A DNA stretch of 64,000 nucleotides from an uncultured Collinsella sp. (GTDB lineage Bacteria; Actinomycetota; Coriobacteriia; Coriobacteriales; Coriobacteriaceae). The DNA is taken from contig CAKTVB010000003.1 in NCBI GenBank assembly GCA_934621295.1, positions 62,001 to 126,000 on the forward strand, written 5' to 3'. Position 1 is the first letter of the stretch. Each line of letters starts with the position of its first letter. Positions 43,234-50,779 of the stretch are shown piece after piece. The position numbers were made by a program, and so were the translations under genes. The notes under the pieces are model-generated. The model made no database searches and had not been told where the DNA came from. It saw only the letters and a list, made by a program, of their open reading frames with translations.

Positions 43234-44466
43234 ATGGAAGAAACCAGCATGGACCATAAGCTAAAACATGCCGCCAGAACCTACGGCGGTCTGCTGATCA
43301 TGGGGGTCGTAGCCATCCCCATTGGCCTTATCGTCGGCGCCATCGATGCCGTCTTTGGTCGCACGCTTTTGGCAATCGGATCTTTTCGAGATGCGCATCT
43401 CATATTTCTCTTGCCGTTTCTAACCCTCGCCGGCCTCGCCATCGTCTTTTGCTATAAAACATGGGGCAAGAACACCAGCCGCGGCATGAGCCTGGTGTTC
43501 GATGTGGGTCACGGACGCGAAGAGGGCATCTCCCTGCGTTTAGTGCCGCTCATCATGGGCGGCACATGGATAACGCACCTCTTTGGCGGCAGCGCTGGGC
43601 GCGAAGGCGTAGCTGTACAGATCGGCGCTACCGTCTCGCACTGGATCGGACGCAAACTGCCGTTCAAACATCCTGGCAATACCTTCCTGCTTATAGGCAT
43701 GGCGGCGGGATTCGCCGGGCTCTTTCGCACGCCGCTTGCCGCAACGGTCTTTGCCCTCGAAGTGCTCGTAGCAGGTCGTCTGGAGTATCGCGCGCTTCTA
43801 CCCGCGCTGATTGCCTCGCTCATCGCGAGTGCGACGTCGGGTGCCCTGGGACTCGAGAAATTCGAGGTTGCCCTCACCGCAACGACCGTGCTCGATGCAA
43901 CGGGGGTTGTCCGACTCGTAGTCCTAGGCATCGTCTTTGGCATCGTCGGCGGAGCCTTTGCTTGGTGCCTCGCCCATGCCAAGACCCTTGCGGGACGCCT
44001 GGCACCCAATCCCTACGTTCGCATCGGCGTTACTGGCGCAGCCCTTTCGATACTCCTCTTTGCCCTGTGGCAGGGACGCTACTGCGGACTTGGCACCAAT
44101 CTCATTTCGGCAGCCTTTGCCAATGGCGCCACCATCTACTCCTGGGATTGGATCGCCAAATTCATCCTCACCATCGTCACGCTTGCCGCCGGCTACCAGG
44201 GCGGCGAAGTGACGCCCCTGTTCTCCATCGGCGCCAGCCTGGGAATTGCCGTATCAGGACTTGTCGGTATCGACCCTCTCCTCTGTGCGGCACTCGGATA
44301 CGCCGCGACGTTCGGCGGCGCCACCAACACTCTGCTCGCGCCCATATTCATCGGCTGCGAGGTCTTTGGATTCAGCTACCTTCCGGCTTTCTTCATCGTC
44401 TGCGCTGTCGCATATCTCTTCAACATGGATAAATCAATCTACACGCTGCAGGAACGCGTTCGATAA
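43234..44466 (+). CDS. CLC-family transporter, probably CLC-F fluoride/proton antiporter
   Basis: A 410-residue membrane protein. THLFGGSAGREGVAVQIGA carries the GREGxxV form of the CLC selectivity loop (Val in place of the Pro of GKEGP) with the gating Glu. The preceding SLVFDVGHGREEGISLRLVP is typical of the CLC-F branch that exports fluoride. AGYQGGEVTPLFSIGASLG is the second helix-N region motif. Length suits bacterial CLC. ATG follows AAGGAG. A strong terminator in the leader suggests transcription attenuation, which for this family is often a fluoride riboswitch. Confidence 0.82.
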   Translation: MEETSMDHKLKHAARTYGGLLIMGVVAIPIGLIVGAIDAVFGRTLLAIGSFRDAHLIFLLPFLTLAGLAIVFCYKTWGKNTSRGMSLVFDVGHGREEGISLRLVPLIMGGTWITHLFGGSAGREGVAVQIGATVSHWIGRKLPFKHPGNTFLLIGMAAGFAGLFRTPLAATVFALEVLVAGRLEYRALLPALIASLIASATSGALGLEKFEVALTATTVLDATGVVRLVVLGIVFGIVGGAFAWCLAHAKTLAGRLAPNPYVRIGVTGAALSILLFALWQGRYCGLGTNLISAAFANGATIYSWDWIAKFILTIVTLAAGYQGGEVTPLFSIGASLGIAVSGLVGIDPLLCAALGYAATFGGATNTLLAPIFIGCEVFGFSYLPAFFIVCAVAYLFNMDKSIYTLQERVR

Positions 44467-44484
44467 CAATCGCTCGATAAAAAA

Positions 44485-44514
44485 GGGGACAAGATCTTTG
44501 GCGATCTTGTCCCC
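44485..44514. terminator. Terminator between CLC and aspS genes
   Basis: GGGGACAAGATC and GATCTTGTCCCC are perfect 12-bp arms. Six T follow on the minus strand (aspS) and a weaker T-run on the plus strand. Confidence 0.85.
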
Positions 44515-44546
44515 TGTTCTTGCATTGATTTGTCCGGCAAACGGTC

Positions 44547-46340
44547 CTACATCAGACGCAGGGAAACATCCTTGAGCTGTGCGCCAGAGACGGCACTCGG
44601 GGCGGCCGACATAAGGTCGGAGCCGCTCGCCGTCTTGGGGAACGCCATGACGTCGCGAATGGAATCGGAGCCGGTAAGCAGCATGCACACGCGGTCGAGG
44701 CCCAGCGCAAAACCGCCCATGGGAGGCGCACCGAACTTGAGCGCCTCGAGCACGAAGCCAAATTGAGACTCCGCGCGCTCCTCGGTAAAGCCGAGCAGCT
44801 TAAGCATGGCCATCTGCATGTCGGCGTTGTGGATACGCATACCGCCACCGCCGGCCTCGAAGCCGTCCATGACAAAGTCGTACGTAAAGGAGCCGGCTGC
44901 CAGAGGATCGGCCTCGATCTTGGAGATATCGCTCTCGGTAGGCAGCGTAAAGGGCTGATGCTCGGCAGCGTACGCCTTACGGTCCTCATCCCAATGGAAC
45001 AGCGGGAAGTTGACAACCCACAGGAAGTCGTGGCCCTCGCGCTCGATGTTCAGGGCATCGGCCATGTGGCTGCGCATGCCGCCCAGAATCTCGTCGGAAA
45101 CAAGACGCGGGCCAGCGGCGAACATCACAAGGTCGCCGGGTTCAACGTCCATGCGCTCACGCAGGGCGGCCATCTCCTCGTCGGAGAAGAATTTGACGAT
45201 GGGGCTGTTCATGGAGCCGTCCTCGCGGAAAGCGATCCAGGCAAGGCCCTTAGCGCCAAACTTGGCGGCAACGTTGCCCAGCTTGTCGATCTGCGCACGC
45301 GGCCAGGTACCAGCACCCTTGGCATTGATGGCCTTGACCACGTGGCCCTCGGTGTTTGCAGCACTCGCAAAGACCTTGAACTTGGAATCGGCAAACACAT
45401 CGGTAAGGTCAACCAGGTGCATGCCGTAACGGGTATCGGGCTTGTCGGAACCATAGGTGTCCATGGCGTCCCAGTACTGGATGCGACGAAGCGGCGTGGG
45501 CATCTCGACGCCCATGCGGCCAAAGGCGTCTGCCAGCACCTCCTCGAGAGCGCTCATCACGTCGTCCTGGTCCACGAAGGACATCTCGATGTCCACCTGA
45601 GTGAACTCGGGCTGGCGGTCGGCACGAAGATCCTCGTCGCGGAAACACTTAGCAACCTGGTAGTAGCGCTCAACGCCACCGACCATGAGCAGCTGCTTTA
45701 GAAGCTGCGGGCTCTGCGGCAGGGCGTAGAAGTTGCCCGGCTGGATGCGGCTGGGAACGATGAAGTCGCGTGCGCCCTCGGGCGTGGACTTAAAGAGACA
45801 AGGGGTCTCGACTTCCATGAAGTCGCGGTTGTGCAGCGCCTCGCGGATGGCGAAGGTGAAGTCGGAACGCAGGCGCAGGTTGGCCATCATCTCAGGACGA
45901 CGGATGTCCAGGTAGCGATAGCGCAGACGTGTGTCCTCGCTGGTCTCGATACCATCCTCAATTTGGAAAGGCGGGGTCATGGAGGTGTTGAGCACCTCGG
46001 CGTGATCGGTCAGGACCTCGATCTCGCCAGTTGCGAGCTTGGCGTTGGTGGTCTCCTCGCCACGGGCGCGCACGACGCCGTGGATCTTGATGGGCCACTC
46101 GGGACGCATGGTCTCGGCAATCTTAAAGGCGTCGCCATCGGAGTGCTCGGGATCGAACGTGAGCTGCGTAATGCCCTCGCGGTCGCGAAGGTCGCAGAAA
46201 ATAAGGCCGCCGTGGTCGCGGCGACGGCTTACCCAGCCGGTAAGGGTAACCTCCTCGCCCACGTTCTCACGACGAAGCTCGCCGCAGGTGTGCGTGTGCA
46301 TGGAGTGCTCGTCGATGGGACGAGTGCTGGTGTCTGCCAC
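44547..46340 (-). CDS. aspS: Aspartyl-tRNA synthetase
   Basis: A 597-residue class IIb synthetase of bacterial type. An N-terminal OB fold (LTGWVSRRRDHGGLIFCDLRD), motif 2 (FRDEDLRADRQPEFTQVDIE), a GAD insertion domain and motif 3 (GFALGLDRVCMLLTG) are all present. It charges tRNA-Asp. The start is GTG at 46340 after AAAGGAG. Whether it is discriminating or also charges tRNA-Asn is not decided here. No T-box was recognised upstream. Confidence 0.96.
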   Translation of the reverse strand: MADTSTRPIDEHSMHTHTCGELRRENVGEEVTLTGWVSRRRDHGGLIFCDLRDREGITQLTFDPEHSDGDAFKIAETMRPEWPIKIHGVVRARGEETTNAKLATGEIEVLTDHAEVLNTSMTPPFQIEDGIETSEDTRLRYRYLDIRRPEMMANLRLRSDFTFAIREALHNRDFMEVETPCLFKSTPEGARDFIVPSRIQPGNFYALPQSPQLLKQLLMVGGVERYYQVAKCFRDEDLRADRQPEFTQVDIEMSFVDQDDVMSALEEVLADAFGRMGVEMPTPLRRIQYWDAMDTYGSDKPDTRYGMHLVDLTDVFADSKFKVFASAANTEGHVVKAINAKGAGTWPRAQIDKLGNVAAKFGAKGLAWIAFREDGSMNSPIVKFFSDEEMAALRERMDVEPGDLVMFAAGPRLVSDEILGGMRSHMADALNIEREGHDFLWVVNFPLFHWDEDRKAYAAEHQPFTLPTESDISKIEADPLAAGSFTYDFVMDGFEAGGGGMRIHNADMQMAMLKLLGFTEERAESQFGFVLEALKFGAPPMGGFALGLDRVCMLLTGSDSIRDVMAFPKTASGSDLMSAAPSAVSGAQLKDVSLRLM

Positions 46341-46684
46341 AGATATCTCCTTTTTTGATCTGCGCCGCCCCGTGTCGTACGGGCGGCTGGCGTACAGATT
46401 GCCGGAGCGTGTAGACAGCGCGATCCGGCACGGCGTACTAGTCTAGCGCGAAACGCATTGCTTTGCCGCAAAAAAGTGCATACATGCGTCGAGTCTTAAC
46501 ATGCTCGCAACCGCGAAGCTCGGAGGATGAGGGGCATTCCTCCGCGCACTATGCGGATTGCCTCGCCCATCTTTCCTGACGGTCGGCACAAACTGCCCGC
46601 AAAATGCCCTCGACATCATAAATGGTAGATGCCTCAAACGCTCCATTGCGCTACAGTGTTCCAAACCGATTGCAAGGAGCCCCC
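46341..46684. other. Divergent region aspS/serB, nothing specific recognised
   Basis: 344 bp presumably holding both promoters. I saw no conserved RNA, operator or frame. Confidence 0.35.
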
Positions 46685-47350
46685 ATGACCGCACCGCTCA
46701 GATCACCCTACGCCGCCGACATGCGCCTCATCGTGATGGATATCGACTCGACGCTCATCAACGAGGAGGTCATCGACCTGTTGGGCGAGGAGGCCGGTGT
46801 CGGCGAGCAGGTTGCCGCAATCACCGAGCGCGCGATGCGTGGAGAAATCGATTTCAAGCAAGCGCTCGAAGAACGCGTGGGACTCCTTGCAGGCCTTGGA
46901 CAGGAAGTGTTCGACCGCACTTTTGCGCGCGTAACGTTCACGCCGGGCGCACTCGAGCTGATACGAACGGCGCACGAGGGCGGATGGAAGGTCGGTGTGG
47001 TAAGCGGCGGATTCCACGAGGTTGCCGACCGCATCGTCGAAGCAGCCGGCATCGATTACTGTCTTGCCAATCGTCTGGAAGTACAGAGCGGCAAGCTCAC
47101 GGGCAAGCTTGCGGCAGAAATCGTGACGCGCGAACGCAAGCTCGAGGCCCTTCGCTCATGGGCCCACGAGCTCGGTCTCCCTATGTCCCAGACGGTCGCC
47201 ATGGGAGACGGCGCCAACGACATCCCCATGATTCAGGCAGCGGGCACAGGTATCGCGTTTTGCGCCAAGCCCAAAGTGCGCGCGGCGGCCCCCTTTGCCA
47301 TTAATGAGCGCAACCTGATGCTCGCTATGGATATCATCCTGCGCGATTAG
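46685..47350 (+). CDS. serB: Phosphoserine phosphatase SerB
   Basis: 221 residues. HAD motif I MDIDSTLINEE, then GEIDFKQALEERV as in SerB, motif II VVSGGFHEVAD and motif IV MGDGANDIPMI. It lacks the N-terminal ACT region of E. coli SerB and corresponds to the catalytic core. It hydrolyses phosphoserine in serine synthesis. ATG follows AAGGAGCCCCC. It stands alone between aspS and the lar genes; no serA/serC is near. Confidence 0.88.
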   Translation: MTAPLRSPYAADMRLIVMDIDSTLINEEVIDLLGEEAGVGEQVAAITERAMRGEIDFKQALEERVGLLAGLGQEVFDRTFARVTFTPGALELIRTAHEGGWKVGVVSGGFHEVADRIVEAAGIDYCLANRLEVQSGKLTGKLAAEIVTRERKLEALRSWAHELGLPMSQTVAMGDGANDIPMIQAAGTGIAFCAKPKVRAAAPFAINERNLMLAMDIILRD

Positions 47351-47389
47351 CACGTTTGCCCCATAATCAAATCAACTCCGCTATATCTA

Positions 47390-47423
47390 GTTTCCGAACA
47401 ATTATGTCTTAGTGTTCGGAAAC
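47390..47423 (+). promoter_or_regulatory. Inverted repeat upstream of larB, probable operator
   Basis: GTTTCCGAACA and TGTTCGGAAAC are perfect 11-bp arms with a 12-bp spacer, ending 44 bp upstream of larB. A -10-like TAGACT at 47438 would place the -35 region inside the right arm. The TetR protein encoded at the end of this operon is a candidate binder. Confidence 0.6.
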
Positions 47424-47466
47424 TTATCCTTGAGTGCTAGACTTTGCACCGTCGAAGGGAACCTAT

Positions 47467-48249
47467 ATGGATAAGCGAGATCTTGAGCAGTTGTTGAGCG
47501 ATGTTGCCGGCGGAGCAGTCACCCCGGCCGATGCCCTCGCGCGCATCCAGACGGCGCCGACCGCCGATCTGGGCTTTGCACAGCTCGATCTTTCACGCGG
47601 GGTGCGCCAGGGAGCCGGCGAGGTCGTCTACGGAGCTGGCAAAACAGCCGAGCAAATTTCTGCCATCATCAAAGCGCTGCTCGATGCAGACCAAGAGCGC
47701 ATCTTGGTCACGCGTTTGGATGCCGAGAAGGCAACACGCACGTCAGAGCTTCTTGGTAACGGCATCGACCTGGGATATGTCCCAGATGCACAGCTCGCTC
47801 TCGTGGGCGGCAAGCCCTCCCCTACCGGCAACGGACGCATTGTCGTCGCCTGCGCTGGCACAAGTGATCTGTCCACTGCAGAAGAGGCCGCGCTAACGGC
47901 CGAGTTTTACGGCAACGAGGTCGACCGCCTCTACGATGTGGGAGTAGCCGGTCTGCACCGTCTGCTCGCTCATGCCGAGGAACTTGCCCGGGCGCAGGTG
48001 GTCATCGCCATCGCCGGCATGGAGGGCGCCCTGGCGAGCGTTATCGGCGGCCTGGTGAGCTGTCCGGTCATCGCCGTTCCCACCAGCGTGGGCTACGGTG
48101 CGAGCTTTGGTGGCGTGGCGGCACTGCTCGCCATGCTCAACTCCTGCGCCAGCGGCGTTTCGGTCGTCAATATCGACAACGGCTTTGGCGCCGCCTACCA
48201 GGCAAGTCTCATCAACCATCTAAGCGCCGGTACGCCCCGCACCCGCTAA
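47467..48249 (+). CDS. larB: LarB, pyridinium biscarboxylate synthase for the nickel pincer cofactor
   Basis: 260 residues with an AIR-carboxylase-like C-terminal half: VVACAGTSDLSTAEEAALTA, EGALASVIGGLVSCPVIAVP and SVGYGASFGGVAALLAMLNS. LarB carboxylates and hydrolyses nicotinic acid adenine dinucleotide in the first step toward the Ni-SCS cofactor of lactate racemase. ATG at 47467 follows GAAGGGAACC. larC follows after 10 bp and tetR after that, and the racemase gene itself converges from the other strand. Confidence 0.93.
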   Translation: MDKRDLEQLLSDVAGGAVTPADALARIQTAPTADLGFAQLDLSRGVRQGAGEVVYGAGKTAEQISAIIKALLDADQERILVTRLDAEKATRTSELLGNGIDLGYVPDAQLALVGGKPSPTGNGRIVVACAGTSDLSTAEEAALTAEFYGNEVDRLYDVGVAGLHRLLAHAEELARAQVVIAIAGMEGALASVIGGLVSCPVIAVPTSVGYGASFGGVAALLAMLNSCASGVSVVNIDNGFGAAYQASLINHLSAGTPRTR

Positions 48250-48259
48250 GGAGTATTCC

Positions 48260-49168
48260 ATGTCTAACCATCAGAACACGCTTATCATCGACGGCACCTC
48301 GGGCATCAGCGGCGATATGACCGTTGCAGCCCTGCTCGACCTGGGCGCCAGCGAGGAGCACCTGCGCGAGCAGCTTGCCACGCTGCCGGTCGACGGCTTT
48401 ACGATCGCCGTGACGCGCGTAAACAAGCATGGCATCGACGCCTGCGATTTTGACGTTCAACTTGCAGCTGGCCTCGAGAACCACGACCACGATATGGTTT
48501 GGCTCTACGGCAACGGAGCACCTGCCGAGCACAAGAACGCGCACGAGCATCACCATCATGACCATGCCGAGCACGATCACAGCCACGAGCACACGCATGA
48601 GCACGACCATGACCACGATGACCATCATCACGGCCACCATCATCACCACCGCTCTTTGGCAGACGTCACCGCCATCATCGACGGCTCGCAGCTGAGCGAT
48701 GGCGCTAAACGCCGCGCCCTCGCCATCTTCACCGCACTTGCCGCCGCCGAGGCTAAAGCCCATGGCAAAACGCCCGAGACCGTCATGTTCCACGAGGTGG
48801 GCGCCATCGACTCCATTGTCGACGTCTGCTCAGTCGCCATCTGCCTCGACGACTTGGGTATTGAGGATATCGTGGTCGAGTCGCTCTCTGAGGGCCACGG
48901 CACCATCCGCTGTGCCCACGGCCTCATGCCCATTCCCGTACCCGCCGTCGTCAACTTGTGCCAGGCGGGCAATATTGCCCTCACGCCTGCGCCGGTCGCA
49001 GGAGAGCTCGTGACGCCCACGGGCGCCGCCATCGTCGCCGCGCTACGCACATCCGAGCATCTTCCAGTTCGCTACCGCATCGAGGCTGTCGGCTACGGTG
49101 CCGGCAAGCGCCCCTACGAGGGCTGCTCCGGCACGCTCCGTTGCCTGCTCGTTCACGTGGAGGCATAG
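48260..49168 (+). CDS. larC: LarC N-terminal part (LarC1-like), nickel insertion, lacking LarC2
   Basis: 302 residues. IIDGTSGISGDMTVAALLDLG and ETVMFHEVGAIDSIVDV are LarC motifs. Residues 93-130 are a dense His/Asp stretch (for example HEHDHDHDDHHHGHHHH) expected to store or bind nickel. The protein ends at YGAGKRPYEGCSGTLRCLLV, near where LarC1 ends in Lactiplantibacillus, and the LarC2 domain (about 120-150 residues more) is absent. The next gene, tetR, begins 3 bp later, so no frameshifted LarC2 is hidden here. LarC normally inserts nickel using CTP, and LarC2 is needed for that, so this copy needs a partner elsewhere or works differently. Confidence 0.88.
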   Translation: MSNHQNTLIIDGTSGISGDMTVAALLDLGASEEHLREQLATLPVDGFTIAVTRVNKHGIDACDFDVQLAAGLENHDHDMVWLYGNGAPAEHKNAHEHHHHDHAEHDHSHEHTHEHDHDHDDHHHGHHHHHRSLADVTAIIDGSQLSDGAKRRALAIFTALAAAEAKAHGKTPETVMFHEVGAIDSIVDVCSVAICLDDLGIEDIVVESLSEGHGTIRCAHGLMPIPVPAVVNLCQAGNIALTPAPVAGELVTPTGAAIVAALRTSEHLPVRYRIEAVGYGAGKRPYEGCSGTLRCLLVHVEA

Positions 49169-49171
49169 GGC

Positions 49172-49711
49172 GTGGACGCCCGCAAGGCCAAAAGCCGCGC
49201 CGCCATCGTTTCGGCGTTCTTCGAATTGCTGTGCGAAGAAGACTACGGCAAGATCACCGTCGGCGACATCATCGCACGCGCTCGCGTGGGCCGTGCAACG
49301 TTCTACGGACTCTTCAAGAGCAAAGACGACCTGCTCGCCGAGCTCGTATGCGATATCTGCACCCATGCCCTCGACGATGACGGGGCGCCGCTCGATGATC
49401 CGCTCGTACAGGTCGAGCATATCCTTAGCAACCTGTGGGATCGTCGTCGGGGCGTACGGGCGCTGGTGGCCGGCGCCGGCTCGCGCGTCTTCGCCGACTG
49501 TCTCCGCAAGACCATCGCGACCCGAGCAACCGAGGCCCTACCCGTCAACCCGCAGGGCCCAGCAGCCACCATGGACCGAAGCTTTCTCCTCCACCATATA
49601 GCCTCAAGCTTCGTAGGAATGGTCCAATGGTGGGCCTGGCACAACTTCCAAGCCAACAAAGCCGACGTAGCCAAAGACTACCTCTCAGCCATAAAGCCCC
49701 TCTTCAACTAA
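49172..49711 (+). CDS. TetR-family regulator in the lactate racemase locus
   Basis: 179 residues. KSRAAIVSAFFELLCEEDYG and ARVGRATFYGLFKSKDDLLA form the TetR DNA-binding domain, and the rest is the shorter C-terminal helical domain of the DhaS/TetR_C_8 kind. Start GTG at 49172, 3 bp after larC. Being co-transcribed with the cofactor genes and facing larD-larA, it probably controls the lar genes in response to lactate or nickel (inference). The lactobacillal locus instead uses a CRP-type LarR. Confidence 0.85.
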   Translation: MDARKAKSRAAIVSAFFELLCEEDYGKITVGDIIARARVGRATFYGLFKSKDDLLAELVCDICTHALDDDGAPLDDPLVQVEHILSNLWDRRRGVRALVAGAGSRVFADCLRKTIATRATEALPVNPQGPAATMDRSFLLHHIASSFVGMVQWWAWHNFQANKADVAKDYLSAIKPLFN

Positions 49712-49857
49712 ACACCCCATCCCATTCCAAGGCGTCGCCCCCTCCCAAAGTACCGTCCTCATCCCAAGGCCCCTATCAACAAAGCGCCCCTCACATTCAA
49801 ACTCAGATATATACGTTGGGTTGCTTGTTCGAACACAGCTAAGATCCCGCAGCTGCC

Positions 49858-49971
49858 CGCATGGGTAACTTCCCGGTGCATTCCGCAGGACGCAAGAAGC
49901 CCTCGCCGCACGAAGTGCGCAGCGAGGGCTTCTTGTATGTCCGAGGACGCACCGAGAAGTTACCCCATGCG
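49858..49971. repeat. 114-bp three-tier nested palindrome between convergent lar operons
   Basis: The outer arms are GCATGGGTAACTTCCCGGTG and CACCGAGAAGTTACCCCATGC. The middle arms are CAAGAAGCCCTCGC (49893) and GCGAGGGCTTCTTG (49922). The inner arms are GCAC-GAA-GTGC. It sits between tetR (plus) and larD (minus) and may act as a bidirectional terminator. Confidence 0.8.
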
Positions 49972-49998
49972 AGCAGCGGACAACTATGTAGCCTTGGA

Positions 49999-50730
49999 CT
50001 AGAACATGCCCAAGAAACCATGCACAAACAGTGCAGCCACGATAGCACCGACAAACGGAGCGATGCCAGGAACGAGCAGGCCGTACTTCCAGTTGTTATC
50101 GGCCTTGTTCTTGATCGGCAGCAGCTGATAGGCCATGCGAGGACCAAGGTCACGAGCCTGGTTCATGGCGAAGCCGGTGATGCCGCCCATGCCCATGCCA
50201 ACGGCCCATACAATCAGGCCGACGCAGATAGCGAGCATCAGAACGTTCTCACCAGCACGGCTAGCAGCGGCGAGAATAGCGCTGATAAACACAAAGGTGC
50301 AAATAGCTTCGCAGAAGAAGTTACGAGCGTAATTGGTGCCCTCGGCGGTGGGGTTGGTCGAGAAGATATTGCGCTGGGCAATGGGGTCGACGACGCCCTC
50401 GGAAGCCTTGAACTCATCGGCATACATGAACCATGCGATGCAGGCGCCTACGAAGCCGCCAAGCATATCGGCAAGCATGAAGGGGATGCAGCTGCTCCAC
50501 GGCACCAGGCCTACGATGCACTGGGCAAGCACCATAGCCGGGTTCATGCACACGGCGCCGCCAAAGACAAACAGGCAGACCGAGATGCCAAAAGACCAGG
50601 TGGTGATGGCAAACATGTGACCGGAGCCCTGATACTTGGTGCCCTTGAGCACAGTATCGCAGTGTACGCCCACGCCAAAGACGATCATGAGAGCCGTTGC
50701 GCCGAATTCGCAGAGGAGTTTGGTAAGCAT
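49999..50730 (-). CDS. LarD-like aquaglyceroporin (MIP family)
   Basis: 243 residues with six membrane helices. The first pore motif is intact (GAVCMNPAMVLA). The second is FAMNQARDLGPR, with Gln in place of the Pro of NPA (about residue 190). The Asp after the Arg (RDLGPR) marks the glycerol-facilitator branch. Next to larA it is probably LarD, which passes undissociated lactic acid through the membrane. Transcription follows larA by 49 bp, so the two form an operon. Confidence 0.87.
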   Translation of the reverse strand: MLTKLLCEFGATALMIVFGVGVHCDTVLKGTKYQGSGHMFAITTWSFGISVCLFVFGGAVCMNPAMVLAQCIVGLVPWSSCIPFMLADMLGGFVGACIAWFMYADEFKASEGVVDPIAQRNIFSTNPTAEGTNYARNFFCEAICTFVFISAILAAASRAGENVLMLAICVGLIVWAVGMGMGGITGFAMNQARDLGPRMAYQLLPIKNKADNNWKYGLLVPGIAPFVGAIVAALFVHGFLGMF

Positions 50731-50779
50731 AAAACCTTATCTTTCTTGTCGGTTATAAACGATTCGTTTGGGCCACGCA

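Noticed and set aside
46341..46684. T-box leader for aspS
   Set aside because: No specifier loop or conserved T-box sequence was seen in the upstream gap.
48900..49300. Programmed frameshift from larC into a LarC2 domain
   Set aside because: The frames after the larC stop read directly into a TetR helix-turn-helix starting 3 bp later. No LarC2-like sequence was seen.
49858..49971. tRNA or structured RNA gene in the nested palindrome
   Set aside because: No acceptor/CCA, anticodon or T-loop pattern; it is a simple concentric palindrome with terminator-like middle arms.
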